A DNA stretch of 64,000 bases from Paenibacillus sp. PAMC 26794 (GCF_000316035.1 NZ_ANHX01000080.1:82924-146923), one strand, 5' to 3'. Positions 52,283 through 61,797 are shown, counted from the stretch's first letter. Notes: generated from the sequence alone by a model not told the origin. Translations and numbers: made by a program.

Positions 52283-53151
52283 ATGATGCGATTTTGAGCA
52301 GGTGTGAAGAGTTGATGCAAAAGGGTTCTTCCTCTTTTTATCAGGCCTTTAGAGGGCTACCAAGTCCACGTCGGGAAGCGGTATATGTCATTTATGCCTT
52401 CTGCCGCATGATTGATGACAGTGTAGACGAGCCGGAACATTCGCCCTATACGATTCACGAGATCCATGATTTGTTTGATCAGTTGGACGACGCGGAAGGA
52501 CATTTTATCTGGCCAGCACTGAGATGGTTGTTCAGCAGTTTCCCTCATCTGGATAAGGGGCCATTCTTCCGTCAGATGGAAGGGCAACTCACAGATCTTA
52601 AAGTAACGCATTATGCAACGATGCAGGAACTGGAGCATTATTGTTATCTGGTGGCCGGAACCGTAGGCGAGATGTTGTTGCCTGTATTGCGGGATGATAA
52701 CGGCGCGGAAGTAGCCATGAACGGGATTGCTTTGGGTAAAGGGATGCAGATCGTCAATATTATTCGGGATGTTGGTGAAGATCGGGCCAGAGTGCGCCGG
52801 TATGTTCCGCTGGAGATCATGGAGAAGCATGGTTACTCCGAGCAGGACTTTGAAGACGGGGTCGTGGACGAGCGCTTTATTGCCATTGTTCATGAATTAA
52901 AAGCGGCAGCATTGAACTGGTTCCGTATTGGCATGGATCGTCTGGATACGTACCCAACGGAAAGTGCGTTTTCCATCGAGCTGGCAGCAGCCTTTTACTC
53001 CACCATTCTACACGCGGTTGAACGCAACGACTATGACGTATATACCAAACGGGCATATGTTAGCGATGAATTGAAACTGGAGATGCTGGGTGCGATTGTG
53101 AAACGTTACCCGATGCTGGCCTATCAAGCCTCCCGAACGGCGGTATCCTGA
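52279..53151 (+). CDS. crtM: Squalene/phytoene synthase family, CrtM-like
   Basis: The 290-residue enzyme joins two prenyl diphosphates head to head. Both metal-binding motifs are present: DDSVD (46-50) and DVGED (164-168), within CRMIDDSVDEPE and IIRDVGEDRARVRRYVP. The neighbours suggest farnesyl diphosphate and 4,4'-diapophytoene (CrtM) rather than geranylgeranyl diphosphate (CrtB). Its ATG overlaps the preceding stop. Confidence 0.9.
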   Translation: MNDAILSRCEELMQKGSSSFYQAFRGLPSPRREAVYVIYAFCRMIDDSVDEPEHSPYTIHEIHDLFDQLDDAEGHFIWPALRWLFSSFPHLDKGPFFRQMEGQLTDLKVTHYATMQELEHYCYLVAGTVGEMLLPVLRDDNGAEVAMNGIALGKGMQIVNIIRDVGEDRARVRRYVPLEIMEKHGYSEQDFEDGVVDERFIAIVHELKAAALNWFRIGMDRLDTYPTESAFSIELAAAFYSTILHAVERNDYDVYTKRAYVSDELKLEMLGAIVKRYPMLAYQASRTAVS

Positions 53152-53918
53152 TGATCCAGTGGCTTTACTGGGCGTGGTATGTCATTGGAGCAACCTTGAT
53201 GCTAACGATTGGTGTGCCGGACGTATTGTCCTTTTCGAATGGTTTATTTCTAATCTTCTATGCATTGTATGTGCTGGATCTGATCTACCAAGGGCGTAAT
53301 CGGACAGGCCTGTCCGACCAGTCAGTCATCTGGCTGAAACCCGGACTCTGGATATCATCTGTGATCATCTGGCTGGGAGGTATGGGCGTGGAGTGGGTAG
53401 GGGTTCACACCCATTGGCCCTTTGGGGAGTATGCCTACTCTGACTTCTTCGGAATACATCTGTTCAGTGTGCCTGTTACGCTGGGTTTTGCCTGGATCGC
53501 AGTGGTTGGTAACTCGGCGCTGTTAAGTGGTGGTGGTTCAACCTGGACGGGTAAATTGCTTCGAGCAGTGAAGACCGGGTTCTGGGCGATTGTAATCGAT
53601 CTGGTACTCGACCCTGTTGCACATGCGAGAGGATTCTGGGAGTGGCAAGCTCCAGGTGGCTTCTACGGGGTTCCGTGGACCAATTACATAAGCTGGTTTA
53701 TCATGGGTGCATTCTTATCTCTTTTCCTTCCGGCCATGCCTAATGACCGAAGCTCGTTGCTGTGTGCAAAATGGTTGTATCAGCTGTTTATTCTTCTGTT
53801 CGGCCTGCTTGCTCTAAAGGAAGGGATTACAGGCAGTTTTATCATCGCCATTGCTGGTGTGCTTCTTGCCGAAGGGAGCTGGCTCTATGATTCGCGCCGT
53901 AAAATCAAAACCGTTTAA
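53151..53918 (+). CDS. cruF: CruF-like (DUF422) carotenoid hydratase candidate
   Basis: The 255-residue membrane protein has about seven hydrophobic segments. Conserved polar motifs of the CruF/DUF422 family are clear: VEWVGVHTHWPFGEYAYSDF, and DLVLDPVAHARGFWEW followed by GGFYGVPWTNYISWF. CruF-type proteins add water to the psi end of carotenoids, making a tertiary hydroxyl that a glycosyltransferase can use. Here it precedes acyl- and glycosyltransferase genes, which fits that order. The start overlaps the crtM stop (TGATG). Confidence 0.8.
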   Translation: MIQWLYWAWYVIGATLMLTIGVPDVLSFSNGLFLIFYALYVLDLIYQGRNRTGLSDQSVIWLKPGLWISSVIIWLGGMGVEWVGVHTHWPFGEYAYSDFFGIHLFSVPVTLGFAWIAVVGNSALLSGGGSTWTGKLLRAVKTGFWAIVIDLVLDPVAHARGFWEWQAPGGFYGVPWTNYISWFIMGAFLSLFLPAMPNDRSSLLCAKWLYQLFILLFGLLALKEGITGSFIIAIAGVLLAEGSWLYDSRRKIKTV

Positions 53919-54648
53919 TCGTATTTTTGCCTTATACAATCACTATTATCTGCTACGTCGGCGCTTCCGCTCCTTCACGCTCACAGGGTCACTGGACCCA
54001 CAGGTGGACATCAGGGACAACTCCCCGATTGAAGCGACTCGTCCGGTGATCTATTTCATGAATCACAGCTCCTGGTGGGATGGTCTGCTGCTCTATCATG
54101 CGGCCAGGCAGACATCGCGGGGTGATCATTATGTGATGATGGAGGAGCAACAGCTTCAGCAATATGCTTTTTTTCGTAAATTGGGTGCGTATTCGATCAA
54201 TAAGGAGAGTGCGTCCGGTATTCGGACCTCTCTACAGTACACCAGTGAATTATTGGATTCAGGTAAAAGGGTCTGGATTTTTCCCCAAGGAGAAATATTG
54301 CATCAGGAGGCCAGACCAATTCAGTTCCGTCCAGGCATCGGATTGTTGCTTCGTCGTTCTCCGAATGCCATCGCCGTACCGGTAACCTTGTGCCATGGGA
54401 TGGTCCGGCATGATCTACCGGAAATATCGATGCAGGCGGGCCCAGCTGTGATGGAAGACTGGAAGGCGTTGAAGAGTGAAGAGATTGCCGCCAGACTCGG
54501 CCATGTGCTGGAACAGCAGTTAGACGATCATAGATCAGAGCTTATACGGATGGGGCAGGGAAGTTTGCCAGATGCGATTCCACTGATTCGTCATGTACGT
54601 TCGACAAGTGAAAAATACGATGCGGCACGAAAGCGGGTGAACCGTTAG
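53887..54648 (+). CDS. PlsC-type acyltransferase of the carotenoid operon
   Basis: The 253-residue protein has the acyltransferase H-x4-D motif in YFMNHSSWWDG and the IFPQGEILHQEARPIQFRPG segment (the E-G-T/R-like block). The ATG at 53887 has GGAG at 8 nt and overlaps the cruF-like gene by 32 bp. Between a hydratase and a glycosyltransferase it probably adds a fatty acid to the sugar of the glycosyl carotenoid, as the CrtO-type step does in staphyloxanthin, though the family differs. Confidence 0.8.
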   Translation: MIRAVKSKPFNRIFALYNHYYLLRRRFRSFTLTGSLDPQVDIRDNSPIEATRPVIYFMNHSSWWDGLLLYHAARQTSRGDHYVMMEEQQLQQYAFFRKLGAYSINKESASGIRTSLQYTSELLDSGKRVWIFPQGEILHQEARPIQFRPGIGLLLRRSPNAIAVPVTLCHGMVRHDLPEISMQAGPAVMEDWKALKSEEIAARLGHVLEQQLDDHRSELIRMGQGSLPDAIPLIRHVRSTSEKYDAARKRVNR

Positions 54649-54649
54649 C

Positions 54650-55798
54650 ATGAATGCATCTGAAATCTTCTGGATTGTGCTTACCTGCATATTGGGCATA
54701 CAGTTGCTGTTCGCTCTATGGAATGTCTCCTGTCTGCCCAAAGTACGTTCATTCCGGGCAGACAAGATACAACCACCAGACCTGCTGGTCTCGGTACTGA
54801 TTCCAGCCAGAAATGAAAGACTACATATCGAAGGATGTCTTGAAAGTGTACTCGCGAGTGATACAACAGGATTCCGGATGGAAGTATTGGTGCTGGATGA
54901 TCGCTCCGAAGATGAGACAGCGGCCATGGTACAAGCGATTGCGGATCGCGATGCACGTGTGCGTCTACTTCATGGTGTTGATCTTCCCGAGGGCTGGATG
55001 GGGAAATCCCATGCGTGTCACAGGCTGGTTCAGGAGGCCAAGGGAGAATGGTATATGTTCGTGGATGCGGATGTGCGTCTGGAGCCAAGTGCCATTCGGC
55101 AGACTCTTGCGGCAGGGTGTGAGCAGAGCGGGGGTCTGGTAACCGGTTTTCCTTATCAAGTAACGAAGACGTGGATGGAAAAGCTTGTTGTACCCATGAT
55201 GGTCTTCACCATCATCAGTCATCTGCCCATTTTCATGATACGCAGATCATCCAGTCCGATGTTTGTGGCCGCTACGGGGGCTTTTTTGCTGATTCATCGC
55301 TCCAGTTACGAGGCTTCCGGTGGTCATGCTGCCATTCAGGCGCATCTGGTGGATGACATGAGTCTCGCCAAAGCGGTTAAACGTGCAGGTCATCCGGTGA
55401 TGCTGACAGACGTGCATGACGTAACGAATACCCGCATGTATCAGAACGGTGCAGAAGTATGGAATGGATACAAGAAAAACATGTACGAAGGTATGGGGCG
55501 CAAAGACGTGCTGCTGCTTGGCACGATGTTAATGTATACACTGATGTATATTGTGCCTCCACTAGGATTGATTATTGGACTCCTTATGGGCAGTTCGATG
55601 TCCATTCTGTATGGATTGTTAGGAACTTTAGTAGGTATGGCTGTGAAAAGAGTAGCGGATCATGCTGGCGGACAACCCTGGTGGCTCGCCCTTCTGCAAC
55701 CGGTCAGCATGGCCTGTGTCATTGCCATCGGACTTGCTTCCTGGCAGGCAGGCCGCTCCGGCAAGGGGTATGTATGGAAAGGTAGGCGGTACAGTTGA
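54650..55798 (+). CDS. CrtQ-like glycosyltransferase family 2
   Basis: The 382-residue protein has an N-terminal membrane segment, then a GT2 domain: SVLIPARNERLHIEGCLESV, VLVLDDRSEDET, the metal site FVDADVRLEP and the acceptor loop LVDDMSLAKAVKRAG. Two or three membrane segments close it. This is the layout of CrtQ, which glucosylates carotenoid acids or hydroxyls. Start ATG is one base after the previous stop, with GGGTGA upstream. Confidence 0.85.
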   Translation: MNASEIFWIVLTCILGIQLLFALWNVSCLPKVRSFRADKIQPPDLLVSVLIPARNERLHIEGCLESVLASDTTGFRMEVLVLDDRSEDETAAMVQAIADRDARVRLLHGVDLPEGWMGKSHACHRLVQEAKGEWYMFVDADVRLEPSAIRQTLAAGCEQSGGLVTGFPYQVTKTWMEKLVVPMMVFTIISHLPIFMIRRSSSPMFVAATGAFLLIHRSSYEASGGHAAIQAHLVDDMSLAKAVKRAGHPVMLTDVHDVTNTRMYQNGAEVWNGYKKNMYEGMGRKDVLLLGTMLMYTLMYIVPPLGLIIGLLMGSSMSILYGLLGTLVGMAVKRVADHAGGQPWWLALLQPVSMACVIAIGLASWQAGRSGKGYVWKGRRYS

Positions 55799-57276
55799 GA
55801 GGTAACGTCATTATTATCGGTGCAGGATTCGGAGGCTTGTCGTGTGCGATACGACTGGCTTCACAAGGTGTGCAGGTGACCATTCTGGAACGGCAGCAAC
55901 ACGTAGGTGGCAAGCTGCAGCAGATTGAGCGGGACGGGTATCATTTTGACCGTGGACCGAGCACGATCACGATGCCATCGACCTTTCGTTCCGTCTTCGA
56001 TCATGCGGGAGTAGCAATGGAAGATTACGTACAGCTATATGAGTTAGAGCCGCGCACGCGTAATGTATTCGCAGATGGCACAGTGGTAGATTTGTCAGGC
56101 AATCGCAGGTGGATGAAGGAACAGATCGCGGCGTACAGTCCGGAGGATGCAGCTCGTTATGATGCATTTATGGATGAGTCTGCTGCACTGTATGCGGAAG
56201 CCAATCGTCATTTTCTAGGTAAGTTGCTGCTGTCTCCTTCTGACAAATACAATCTCCAAATGCTGCGCAGCCTGCTCCGCGTGCGGCCAACGGTGAAGCT
56301 GGATAAGCTACTGCGCTCGTATTTCCAACATCCGCATACGCTGGCTATGTTCGGACGGTACGCGACCTATGTGGGATCATCACCGTATCAATCGCCTTCC
56401 ATCTTTGCCATGATGGGGCATGTGGAAGCAGAAGTCGGCATCTACGGGGTCAAAGGTGGAACCTATCAACTGATCGAAGGTATGACCCGGCTGGCTCGGG
56501 AACAAGGTGTACAGATCATTACCGGCACAGAGGTCCGGCAGATTGTTGTTCGGAATGGAAAAGTGGCTGGCGTGGATACGGATCAAGGCTTCCGCGAAGC
56601 AGATCAAGTGGTTGCGAATGGAGATGTGCTTAGCGTAAATCGACTGCTGCTCGCACCGGAACATCGGAAAGAGATGAGCAATGCGCGCATACGGAAGTAT
56701 GAGCCGTCCATTTCAGGATTTGTGACGCTAGCGGGTGTGCGAAGGCAATATGATGCGTTGTTACACCATACGGTCTTTTTCCCGGAACGGTATGAACCGG
56801 AGTTCGACCATATTTTCCGTGATCGTAAAATGCCTGTCGATCCGACGATCTACATCTGTTATTCCGGTTATTCGGAAGCAGGCATGGCCCCGGCGGGAGC
56901 CAGTAACCTATTCATTCTAGTCAATGCCCCCTACTTGTCGGATTCGTGGAATTGGGAGCAGCAGACGGAACGTTACGGTGCGTTTGTACTGGAACAATTG
57001 GCAACGCGGGGAATTACCGGGTTGAACCAATCCGATGTGCTTATCCGGTACACGCCGCGAGATATTGAACGGGATACCTTGGCGCACCAAGGGTCGATCT
57101 ACGGCATCTCGTCCAACTCCGTGAAGCAGACCTTTATGCGACCAGGCAACCGAAGCAAAGATGTACAAGGTCTCTGGTACGTGGGCGGAACCACGCATCC
57201 AGGCGGTGGAACCCCGATTGTAACGTTGTCCGGACAGCTTGTTGGTGAGCAGTTGGCATCTGAAATCTTGAGATAG
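55795..57276 (+). CDS. crtP: CrtP-like carotenoid oxidase/desaturase (third CrtI-type enzyme)
   Basis: The 493-residue FAD enzyme matches diaponeurosporene oxidase CrtP in its sequence landmarks: NVIIIGAGFGGLSCAIRLA, FDRGPSTITMP, YATYVGSSPYQSPSIFAMM, DPTIYICYSG and WYVGGTTHPGGGTPIVTLSG. CrtP oxidises a terminal methyl to aldehyde or acid. The start is TTG overlapping the glycosyltransferase stop (TTGA) with AGGCGG upstream. An aldehyde dehydrogenase, usual in such pathways, is not in the window. Confidence 0.8.
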   Translation: MRGNVIIIGAGFGGLSCAIRLASQGVQVTILERQQHVGGKLQQIERDGYHFDRGPSTITMPSTFRSVFDHAGVAMEDYVQLYELEPRTRNVFADGTVVDLSGNRRWMKEQIAAYSPEDAARYDAFMDESAALYAEANRHFLGKLLLSPSDKYNLQMLRSLLRVRPTVKLDKLLRSYFQHPHTLAMFGRYATYVGSSPYQSPSIFAMMGHVEAEVGIYGVKGGTYQLIEGMTRLAREQGVQIITGTEVRQIVVRNGKVAGVDTDQGFREADQVVANGDVLSVNRLLLAPEHRKEMSNARIRKYEPSISGFVTLAGVRRQYDALLHHTVFFPERYEPEFDHIFRDRKMPVDPTIYICYSGYSEAGMAPAGASNLFILVNAPYLSDSWNWEQQTERYGAFVLEQLATRGITGLNQSDVLIRYTPRDIERDTLAHQGSIYGISSNSVKQTFMRPGNRSKDVQGLWYVGGTTHPGGGTPIVTLSGQLVGEQLASEILR

Positions 57277-57609
57277 TTCGTTGTGCAGATGATGGAGTGA
57301 AAATGTGTTTTGTTGATCCATGTGCGTGTGTATCGTCTCTGCTAACCAGCTTCGAAGATGCGACAGATGATCCGTGCTTTTGAGTAGGCATGAGATAGTG
57401 GTGCTCCGGGATTTAAGTGAGACATTTAGTGTCGGGGCATCCTTTCAATAGCCGGTTTGGAACGTTATACTGGATAGAGTTAAACTGCTGAGCTGCAATG
57501 CTTATAGGATTAATGTTTTTGTCTTTTGCAAAAGACGTATATACATAGAAGTAAGGAACTGGCAGGTTATCCTGTCGATCCGCACGATTCTCACATAGGA
57601 GGTCTCATC
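57277..57609. other. Gap between the crtP-like gene and fni
   Basis: No gene is evident in these 333 bp. TATACT (57466-57471) with a weak TTTCAA 17 bp upstream may be a separate fni promoter. No CarH-type repeats are seen here. Confidence 0.4.
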
Positions 57610-58677
57610 ATGAATGAACAAGAGCGAGCCGGCGAACGGCTGCTTCCCGAAGTGGCTACGGGAGAACGGAAGCTAGAGCACGTGCGCCTCTGTCTTGAGG
57701 AGAATGTGGCAGGAGAAGGGGTAACCAGCGGTATGGAGCGGTTTGCGTTTCGCCATCACCCACTGCCGGAACTGGATTTTGAAGAGGTGCATCTGGAGAC
57801 TTCGTTTATTGGCAAAAAGGTGCGTACACCCTTGCTCATCAGTTCGATGACGGGTGGAAGCAAAACAACGGGCGCGATCAATGAGCGCCTCGCCCGAGTA
57901 GCAAACGCCAGAGGCTGGGCGCTCGGCGTAGGTTCGATCCGGGCTGCCGTAGAACAGCCGGAACTGGCGAGTACCTTCGATGTCCGCCGTTGGGCACCGG
58001 ACATCCCGGTTATTGCTAACCTGGGTGCGGTGCAGCTGAACTATGGTTTCACAACAGCTGACTTCCAGCGCGCTGTAGATATTGCGGGAGCGGACATGCT
58101 CGTGCTTCATCTGAACACGTTGCAGGAAGTTTTCCAGCCGGAAGGGAACACCAACTTTAGCGGATTATTTCAGCGGATTGAGAACTTGTGTCGTGAGCTA
58201 GACGTGCCTGTTGGCGTAAAAGAAGTAGGTTTTGGCATCGATGGTGTGACAGCTCAACGCCTATATGAAGCGGGTGTAGCGTTTATCGATGTAGCCGGGG
58301 CAGGTGGTACAAGCTGGGTACAGGTGGAGAAGTACCGCAACAATAACCCGGTACGCCGGGCAGCTGCGGAAGCTTTTGCCGACTGGGGCATTCCCACAGC
58401 GGAGTGTATTCAGGAAGTACGAGCGCTCAACCCTACTGGTGCCCTGATTGGCAGCGGTGGACTGTACACTGGCGTGGATGCGGCCAAAGCCCTCGCGCTC
58501 GGTGCGGACCTGGCTGGTTTTGGCCGATCTCTGCTCGAATCCGCAGTCGCTTCCGATGATGCGCTGAACGAGCGGCTGGAACAGGTTGAATTCGAGTTGC
58601 GTACCGTCATGTTCGGCATTGGTGCAGGGCGGATTGATGATTTGAAGCAGACGTCACGTCTGGTGGAGCGGCGTTAG
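57610..58677 (+). CDS. fni: Type 2 isopentenyl-diphosphate isomerase
   Basis: Fni is an FMN- and NADPH-dependent enzyme that interconverts IPP and DMAPP, supplying isoprenoid units. The 355-residue protein has the substrate loop RKLEHVRLCLEENV, ISSMTGGSKTTGAINERLA, GVGSIRAAVE, VGVKEVGFGI and the flavin phosphate-binding LIGSGGLYTGVDAAKALALGA. The ATG at 57610 has AGGAGG at 7 nt; an ORF extension back to 57526 is ignored. It lies 333 bp after the carotenoid operon and makes sense as its precursor supply. Confidence 0.93.
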   Translation: MNEQERAGERLLPEVATGERKLEHVRLCLEENVAGEGVTSGMERFAFRHHPLPELDFEEVHLETSFIGKKVRTPLLISSMTGGSKTTGAINERLARVANARGWALGVGSIRAAVEQPELASTFDVRRWAPDIPVIANLGAVQLNYGFTTADFQRAVDIAGADMLVLHLNTLQEVFQPEGNTNFSGLFQRIENLCRELDVPVGVKEVGFGIDGVTAQRLYEAGVAFIDVAGAGGTSWVQVEKYRNNNPVRRAAAEAFADWGIPTAECIQEVRALNPTGALIGSGGLYTGVDAAKALALGADLAGFGRSLLESAVASDDALNERLEQVEFELRTVMFGIGAGRIDDLKQTSRLVERR

Positions 58678-58774
58678 GCCGGGGTTGAAATGAAGATGAT
58701 ATAAACTTCATTAGGAGTTATTTAATTATCTATTTTGAGTCTACTCATATTGCTTGCTATATAATCTGGAACAA

Positions 58775-58821
58775 AAATAGTGTAGAGGATACTTCATTAA
58801 GAAGTATCCTCTACACTATTT
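58775..58821. terminator. Bidirectional terminator between fni and the small secreted protein
   Basis: A perfect 21-bp inverted repeat (58775-58795 and 58801-58821) encloses a 5-nt loop. It has a T-rich tail in the forward direction and TTTTTGT in the reverse. Confidence 0.9.
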
Positions 58822-58827
58822 ATAATA

Positions 58828-59280
58828 TTAAAATTGTCGGGCACTGATATTCATATCCATTTTATGACCTGTTGAACTATAGATATAAACTTTGACGTTT
58901 GTTGTGCCTATGACACCTATTCTTGTTGTTTTTTGAGTCCCTTTCTTGATTGGAATGTCAATGGGGGAAAGATTGCCCACGGTAATTTTGGCATAAATAG
59001 TATCCGTACTATTGTTTTGAATCCAAACATCTGCATCTTCTCCATTGTCAGGAACCAATGTGAATGATTTTTCGTACGCATTGTAACTGCTGTAATTGAA
59101 TGGTCTGATAAGCTGTACATCCATTGGATTGATAATCGAATCCTCAGTGTTCTCCATAGTGATTGGAGAAGTAGTAAGAGCATCTTGCACTCTATCCTCT
59201 AAATCAACAGCACTAGCTGGATGTGCAGAAAGTAATATGGACAAAGCTACGCCTGCACCTAAAATTATGTTGAATAACAA
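58828..59280 (-). CDS. Small secreted protein of unknown function
   Basis: The 150-residue protein starts with TTG at 59280, 8 nt after AAGGAGG; a longer frame includes the ribosome site. The first residues form a signal peptide (FNIILGAGVALSILLSAHPASA, cleavage likely after A). The mature part is mostly beta (SFTLVPDNGEDADVWIQNNS, then TVGNLSPIDIPIKKGTQ). I do not recognise the family. It may form a pair with the anchored protein encoded just upstream on the same strand. Confidence 0.65.
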   Translation of the reverse strand: MLFNIILGAGVALSILLSAHPASAVDLEDRVQDALTTSPITMENTEDSIINPMDVQLIRPFNYSSYNAYEKSFTLVPDNGEDADVWIQNNSTDTIYAKITVGNLSPIDIPIKKGTQKTTRIGVIGTTNVKVYIYSSTGHKMDMNISARQF

Positions 59281-59350
59281 TGTAATTTCCTCCTTATTCA
59301 GTGTTATGTAATAATGTTTCAATTACTTACATAATCGTGTTGTCGAATTA

Positions 59351-59785
59351 TTACATACATTCCTCTTTCACGGTGACCTTCTCATTGGTTACAGTAACGT
59401 AGGAATTACCGGATAAGTATTCCGTATAACCGCAAACCGTTTTATTATAGGTTTTTCCGCGGCTGTCCGTAAACGCCAAGGAGACGACCCCCTCCCCGGA
59501 ACGTTTCAGCTGCGGGGCGAATTTCACGTTTGCTCCGCTGGGAATATCCTTATTGAATACGTAGGTGGAGCCACTCTCATTGTTGTTTAACGAGTTGTCG
59601 CCTTGGACTAGGCTAGCCTGAATATTAGTGAGGTCATAGTCGGACTGATTGTGGATCGTGATCCTTAAGTGGCGAAAGGGATCCATTGCATTCAGAAAGC
59701 TCATAAAAGCGACGATGGCGATTCCGAGTATGATAACAGACAAGATAATAATTTTCTTTTTGGAGAATCGGCGACGTGTGTTCAA
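59351..59785 (-). CDS. Small signal-anchored protein of unknown function
   Basis: The 144-residue protein starts with TTG at 59785, 9 nt after AAGGGAG. A basic N-terminus (NTRRRFSKKK) and one hydrophobic segment (IIILSVIILGIAIVAFMSFL) are followed by an extracellular part of about 110 residues, predicted beta (LRITIHNQSDYDLTNIQASL, then VSLAFTDSRGKTYN). Two cysteines are near the C-terminus. The repeated word for both this and the next gene product is a beta domain carried at the surface. Function unknown. Confidence 0.65.
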   Translation of the reverse strand: MNTRRRFSKKKIIILSVIILGIAIVAFMSFLNAMDPFRHLRITIHNQSDYDLTNIQASLVQGDNSLNNNESGSTYVFNKDIPSGANVKFAPQLKRSGEGVVSLAFTDSRGKTYNKTVCGYTEYLSGNSYVTVTNEKVTVKEECM

Positions 59786-59999
59786 TATGATCCACTCCCT
59801 TCCTTCATGAGGTATAGACGATGAGAAGAGATCAAAAGTTATAAATAAAATGGATAAATATGAAATTGAAGCTCGAATCGTTAGAATAACTTCATGCGCT
59901 AACTGGGAGAACAGGATACAATAAGATATTAGTAGTGCAAAAAGCACTGCACAGAGATCATACATAATGAAGATCACTCGAAATAAGGAGGGGAAAAAG

Positions 60000-60470
60000 T
60001 TGAAACTTTCTCCAATGAATCAGGAAGATTATGCGAGTTTTCGCATTCGATCGATTAAGGATTTTGCACAGGAAAAAGTAGAAGCGGGCACTTGGGCTGA
60101 GGAAGAGGCGCAGCAACTTGCCGAGGAATCTTATGAACGTTATCTGCAAGAAGGCTTGAACACACCCGGAGCGTATCTCTACAATCTGGTGCATCCTGTG
60201 GACGGAAATGTAGGGTATATCTGGTTTAATATCACGGATAATCGTCGTGGAAAAGATGCTTTTTTGCTGGATATTGTGGTTGAAGAAGCGCACCGTGGTA
60301 AGGGATACGGAACAGAGACGATGCAGGCGCTTGAACAGACGGCCTTGAGTCTTGGCGTGGATCGCATTGGTTTGCATGTGTTTGGACATAATGTGCGGGC
60401 GAGCAGCCTGTATCGCAAGATGGGATATGAGGTAACGGATCTGACGATGTACAAGGAAATCAAAGGGTAA
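60000..60470 (+). CDS. GNAT-family N-acetyltransferase
   Basis: The 156-residue protein has an acetyl-CoA loop EEAHRGKGYGTETMQALEQT followed by GVDRIGLHVFGHNVRASSLYRKMGYEV, a complete GNAT core. TTG at 60000 is preferred because AAGGAGGGG lies 6 nt upstream; the ATG at 59967 has no ribosome site. Substrate unknown. Confidence 0.88.
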   Translation: MKLSPMNQEDYASFRIRSIKDFAQEKVEAGTWAEEEAQQLAEESYERYLQEGLNTPGAYLYNLVHPVDGNVGYIWFNITDNRRGKDAFLLDIVVEEAHRGKGYGTETMQALEQTALSLGVDRIGLHVFGHNVRASSLYRKMGYEVTDLTMYKEIKG

Positions 60471-60582
60471 ACCTAATAGCGGATAATCTAGGCCAAACTT
60501 AAGATCTGCGCAAAACGAATTATCTGCATTAACCAGGGATTTCGGGGAGCGGAAGGGACTCTGGTCGAATTGGCGAAGTTCC

Positions 60583-60611
60583 TTGATGCCTTGAGGTTTG
60601 TCATATATAAT
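60583..60611 (+). promoter_or_regulatory. ychF promoter
   Basis: TTGATG (60583-60588), a 17-bp spacer and TATAAT (60606-60611), 52 bp before the start codon. Confidence 0.7.
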
Positions 60612-60662
60612 GTATAGGATTATCCATACCGAACAAGTAATCAATGAGGAGTTGTCATATAC

Positions 60663-61763
60663 ATGGCTTTGAAAGCTGGAATTGTAGGACTTCCGAACGT
60701 CGGAAAATCTACGTTGTTTAACGCAATTACACAAGCAGGTGCCGAGTCGGCCAACTATCCGTTCTGTACGATTGACCCTAACGTAGGGATCGTTGAAGTA
60801 CCGGACGAGCGTTTGGATAAATTGACAGAACTCGTTGTACCAAAGAAAACAGTACCAACGGCGTTTGAGTTTGTAGATATCGCGGGTCTTGTTCGCGGTG
60901 CGAGCAAAGGTGAAGGTCTCGGTAACAAGTTCCTTGCCCACATTCGTGAAGTAGACGCAATTGTACACGTGGTACGTTGCTTTGTAGATGAGAACATTAC
61001 ACACGTCGATGGTAAAATTGACCCGGTGAGCGACATCCAGACGATCAATCTGGAGCTGATCCTGGCCGATATCGAGAGTGTTGAGAAGAAAATCGATCGC
61101 TCCAAGAAAAACATGAAGGGCGGCAACAAGACTGCCTCTCAAGAAGTAGAAGTATTGGAGAGAGTGAAGGCTGTTCTGTACGATGACAAGCCGGCACGCA
61201 GCATGGAACTTACGGATGATGAGCTTCTGATCGTGCGCGATCTGCACTTGCTTACCCTGAAGCCTGTTCTGTACGCAGCCAATGTAGCTGAGGACGAAAT
61301 CGGCGACGTGGCGAACAATGCCTACGTGCAAAAAGTAAGAGAATTCGCAGCTGCTGAGAACGCAGAAGTGGTGCCAATCAGTGCAAAGGTTGAAGAAGAG
61401 ATCTCTGAGCTGGAAGGCGAAGATAAACAAATGTTCCTGGAAGAACTCGGTATCGAGGATTCCGGTCTGAACCTGTTGATCAAAGCGGCTTACAAATTGC
61501 TCGGTCTGTACACATACTTTACAGCAGGTGTACAGGAAGTTCGTGCTTGGACAATCCGTAAAGGTACAAAGGCGCCTGGCGCAGCGGGTGTCATTCACAC
61601 CGACTTCGAACGCGGATTCATCCGTGCAGAAGTGGTTTCTTACGACGATCTGGTTGCAGCGGGTTCCATGAACGGTGCCAAAGAGCGCGGACAACTTCGT
61701 CTTGAGGGTAAAGAGTACGTTGTAAATGACGGCGACGTTATGCACTTCCGTTTCAACGTATAA
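60663..61763 (+). CDS. ychF: Redox-regulated ATPase YchF (OLA1 family)
   Basis: The 366-residue P-loop protein belongs to the Obg-type GTPase group but prefers ATP. It has G1 GIVGLPNVGKST, G3 FVDIAGLVRGASKGEGLGNKF, and in place of NKxD an altered base motif (LYAANVAEDEI), then the coiled coil and the C-terminal TGS domain to HFRFNV. It binds ribosomes and has roles in stress and translation. Start ATG with GAGGAG. It stands alone. Confidence 0.95.
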   Translation: MALKAGIVGLPNVGKSTLFNAITQAGAESANYPFCTIDPNVGIVEVPDERLDKLTELVVPKKTVPTAFEFVDIAGLVRGASKGEGLGNKFLAHIREVDAIVHVVRCFVDENITHVDGKIDPVSDIQTINLELILADIESVEKKIDRSKKNMKGGNKTASQEVEVLERVKAVLYDDKPARSMELTDDELLIVRDLHLLTLKPVLYAANVAEDEIGDVANNAYVQKVREFAAAENAEVVPISAKVEEEISELEGEDKQMFLEELGIEDSGLNLLIKAAYKLLGLYTYFTAGVQEVRAWTIRKGTKAPGAAGVIHTDFERGFIRAEVVSYDDLVAAGSMNGAKERGQLRLEGKEYVVNDGDVMHFRFNV

Positions 61764-61797
61764 GTTGTTACACCTTTATATGTAGATTCAATAACAT

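Noticed and set aside
59958..61745. Long open frame (595 codons) on the minus strand opposite ychF
   Set aside because: It lies fully antisense to the strongly conserved ychF and GNAT genes, has no ribosome site and its translation shows no domain. It is a by-product of codon use.
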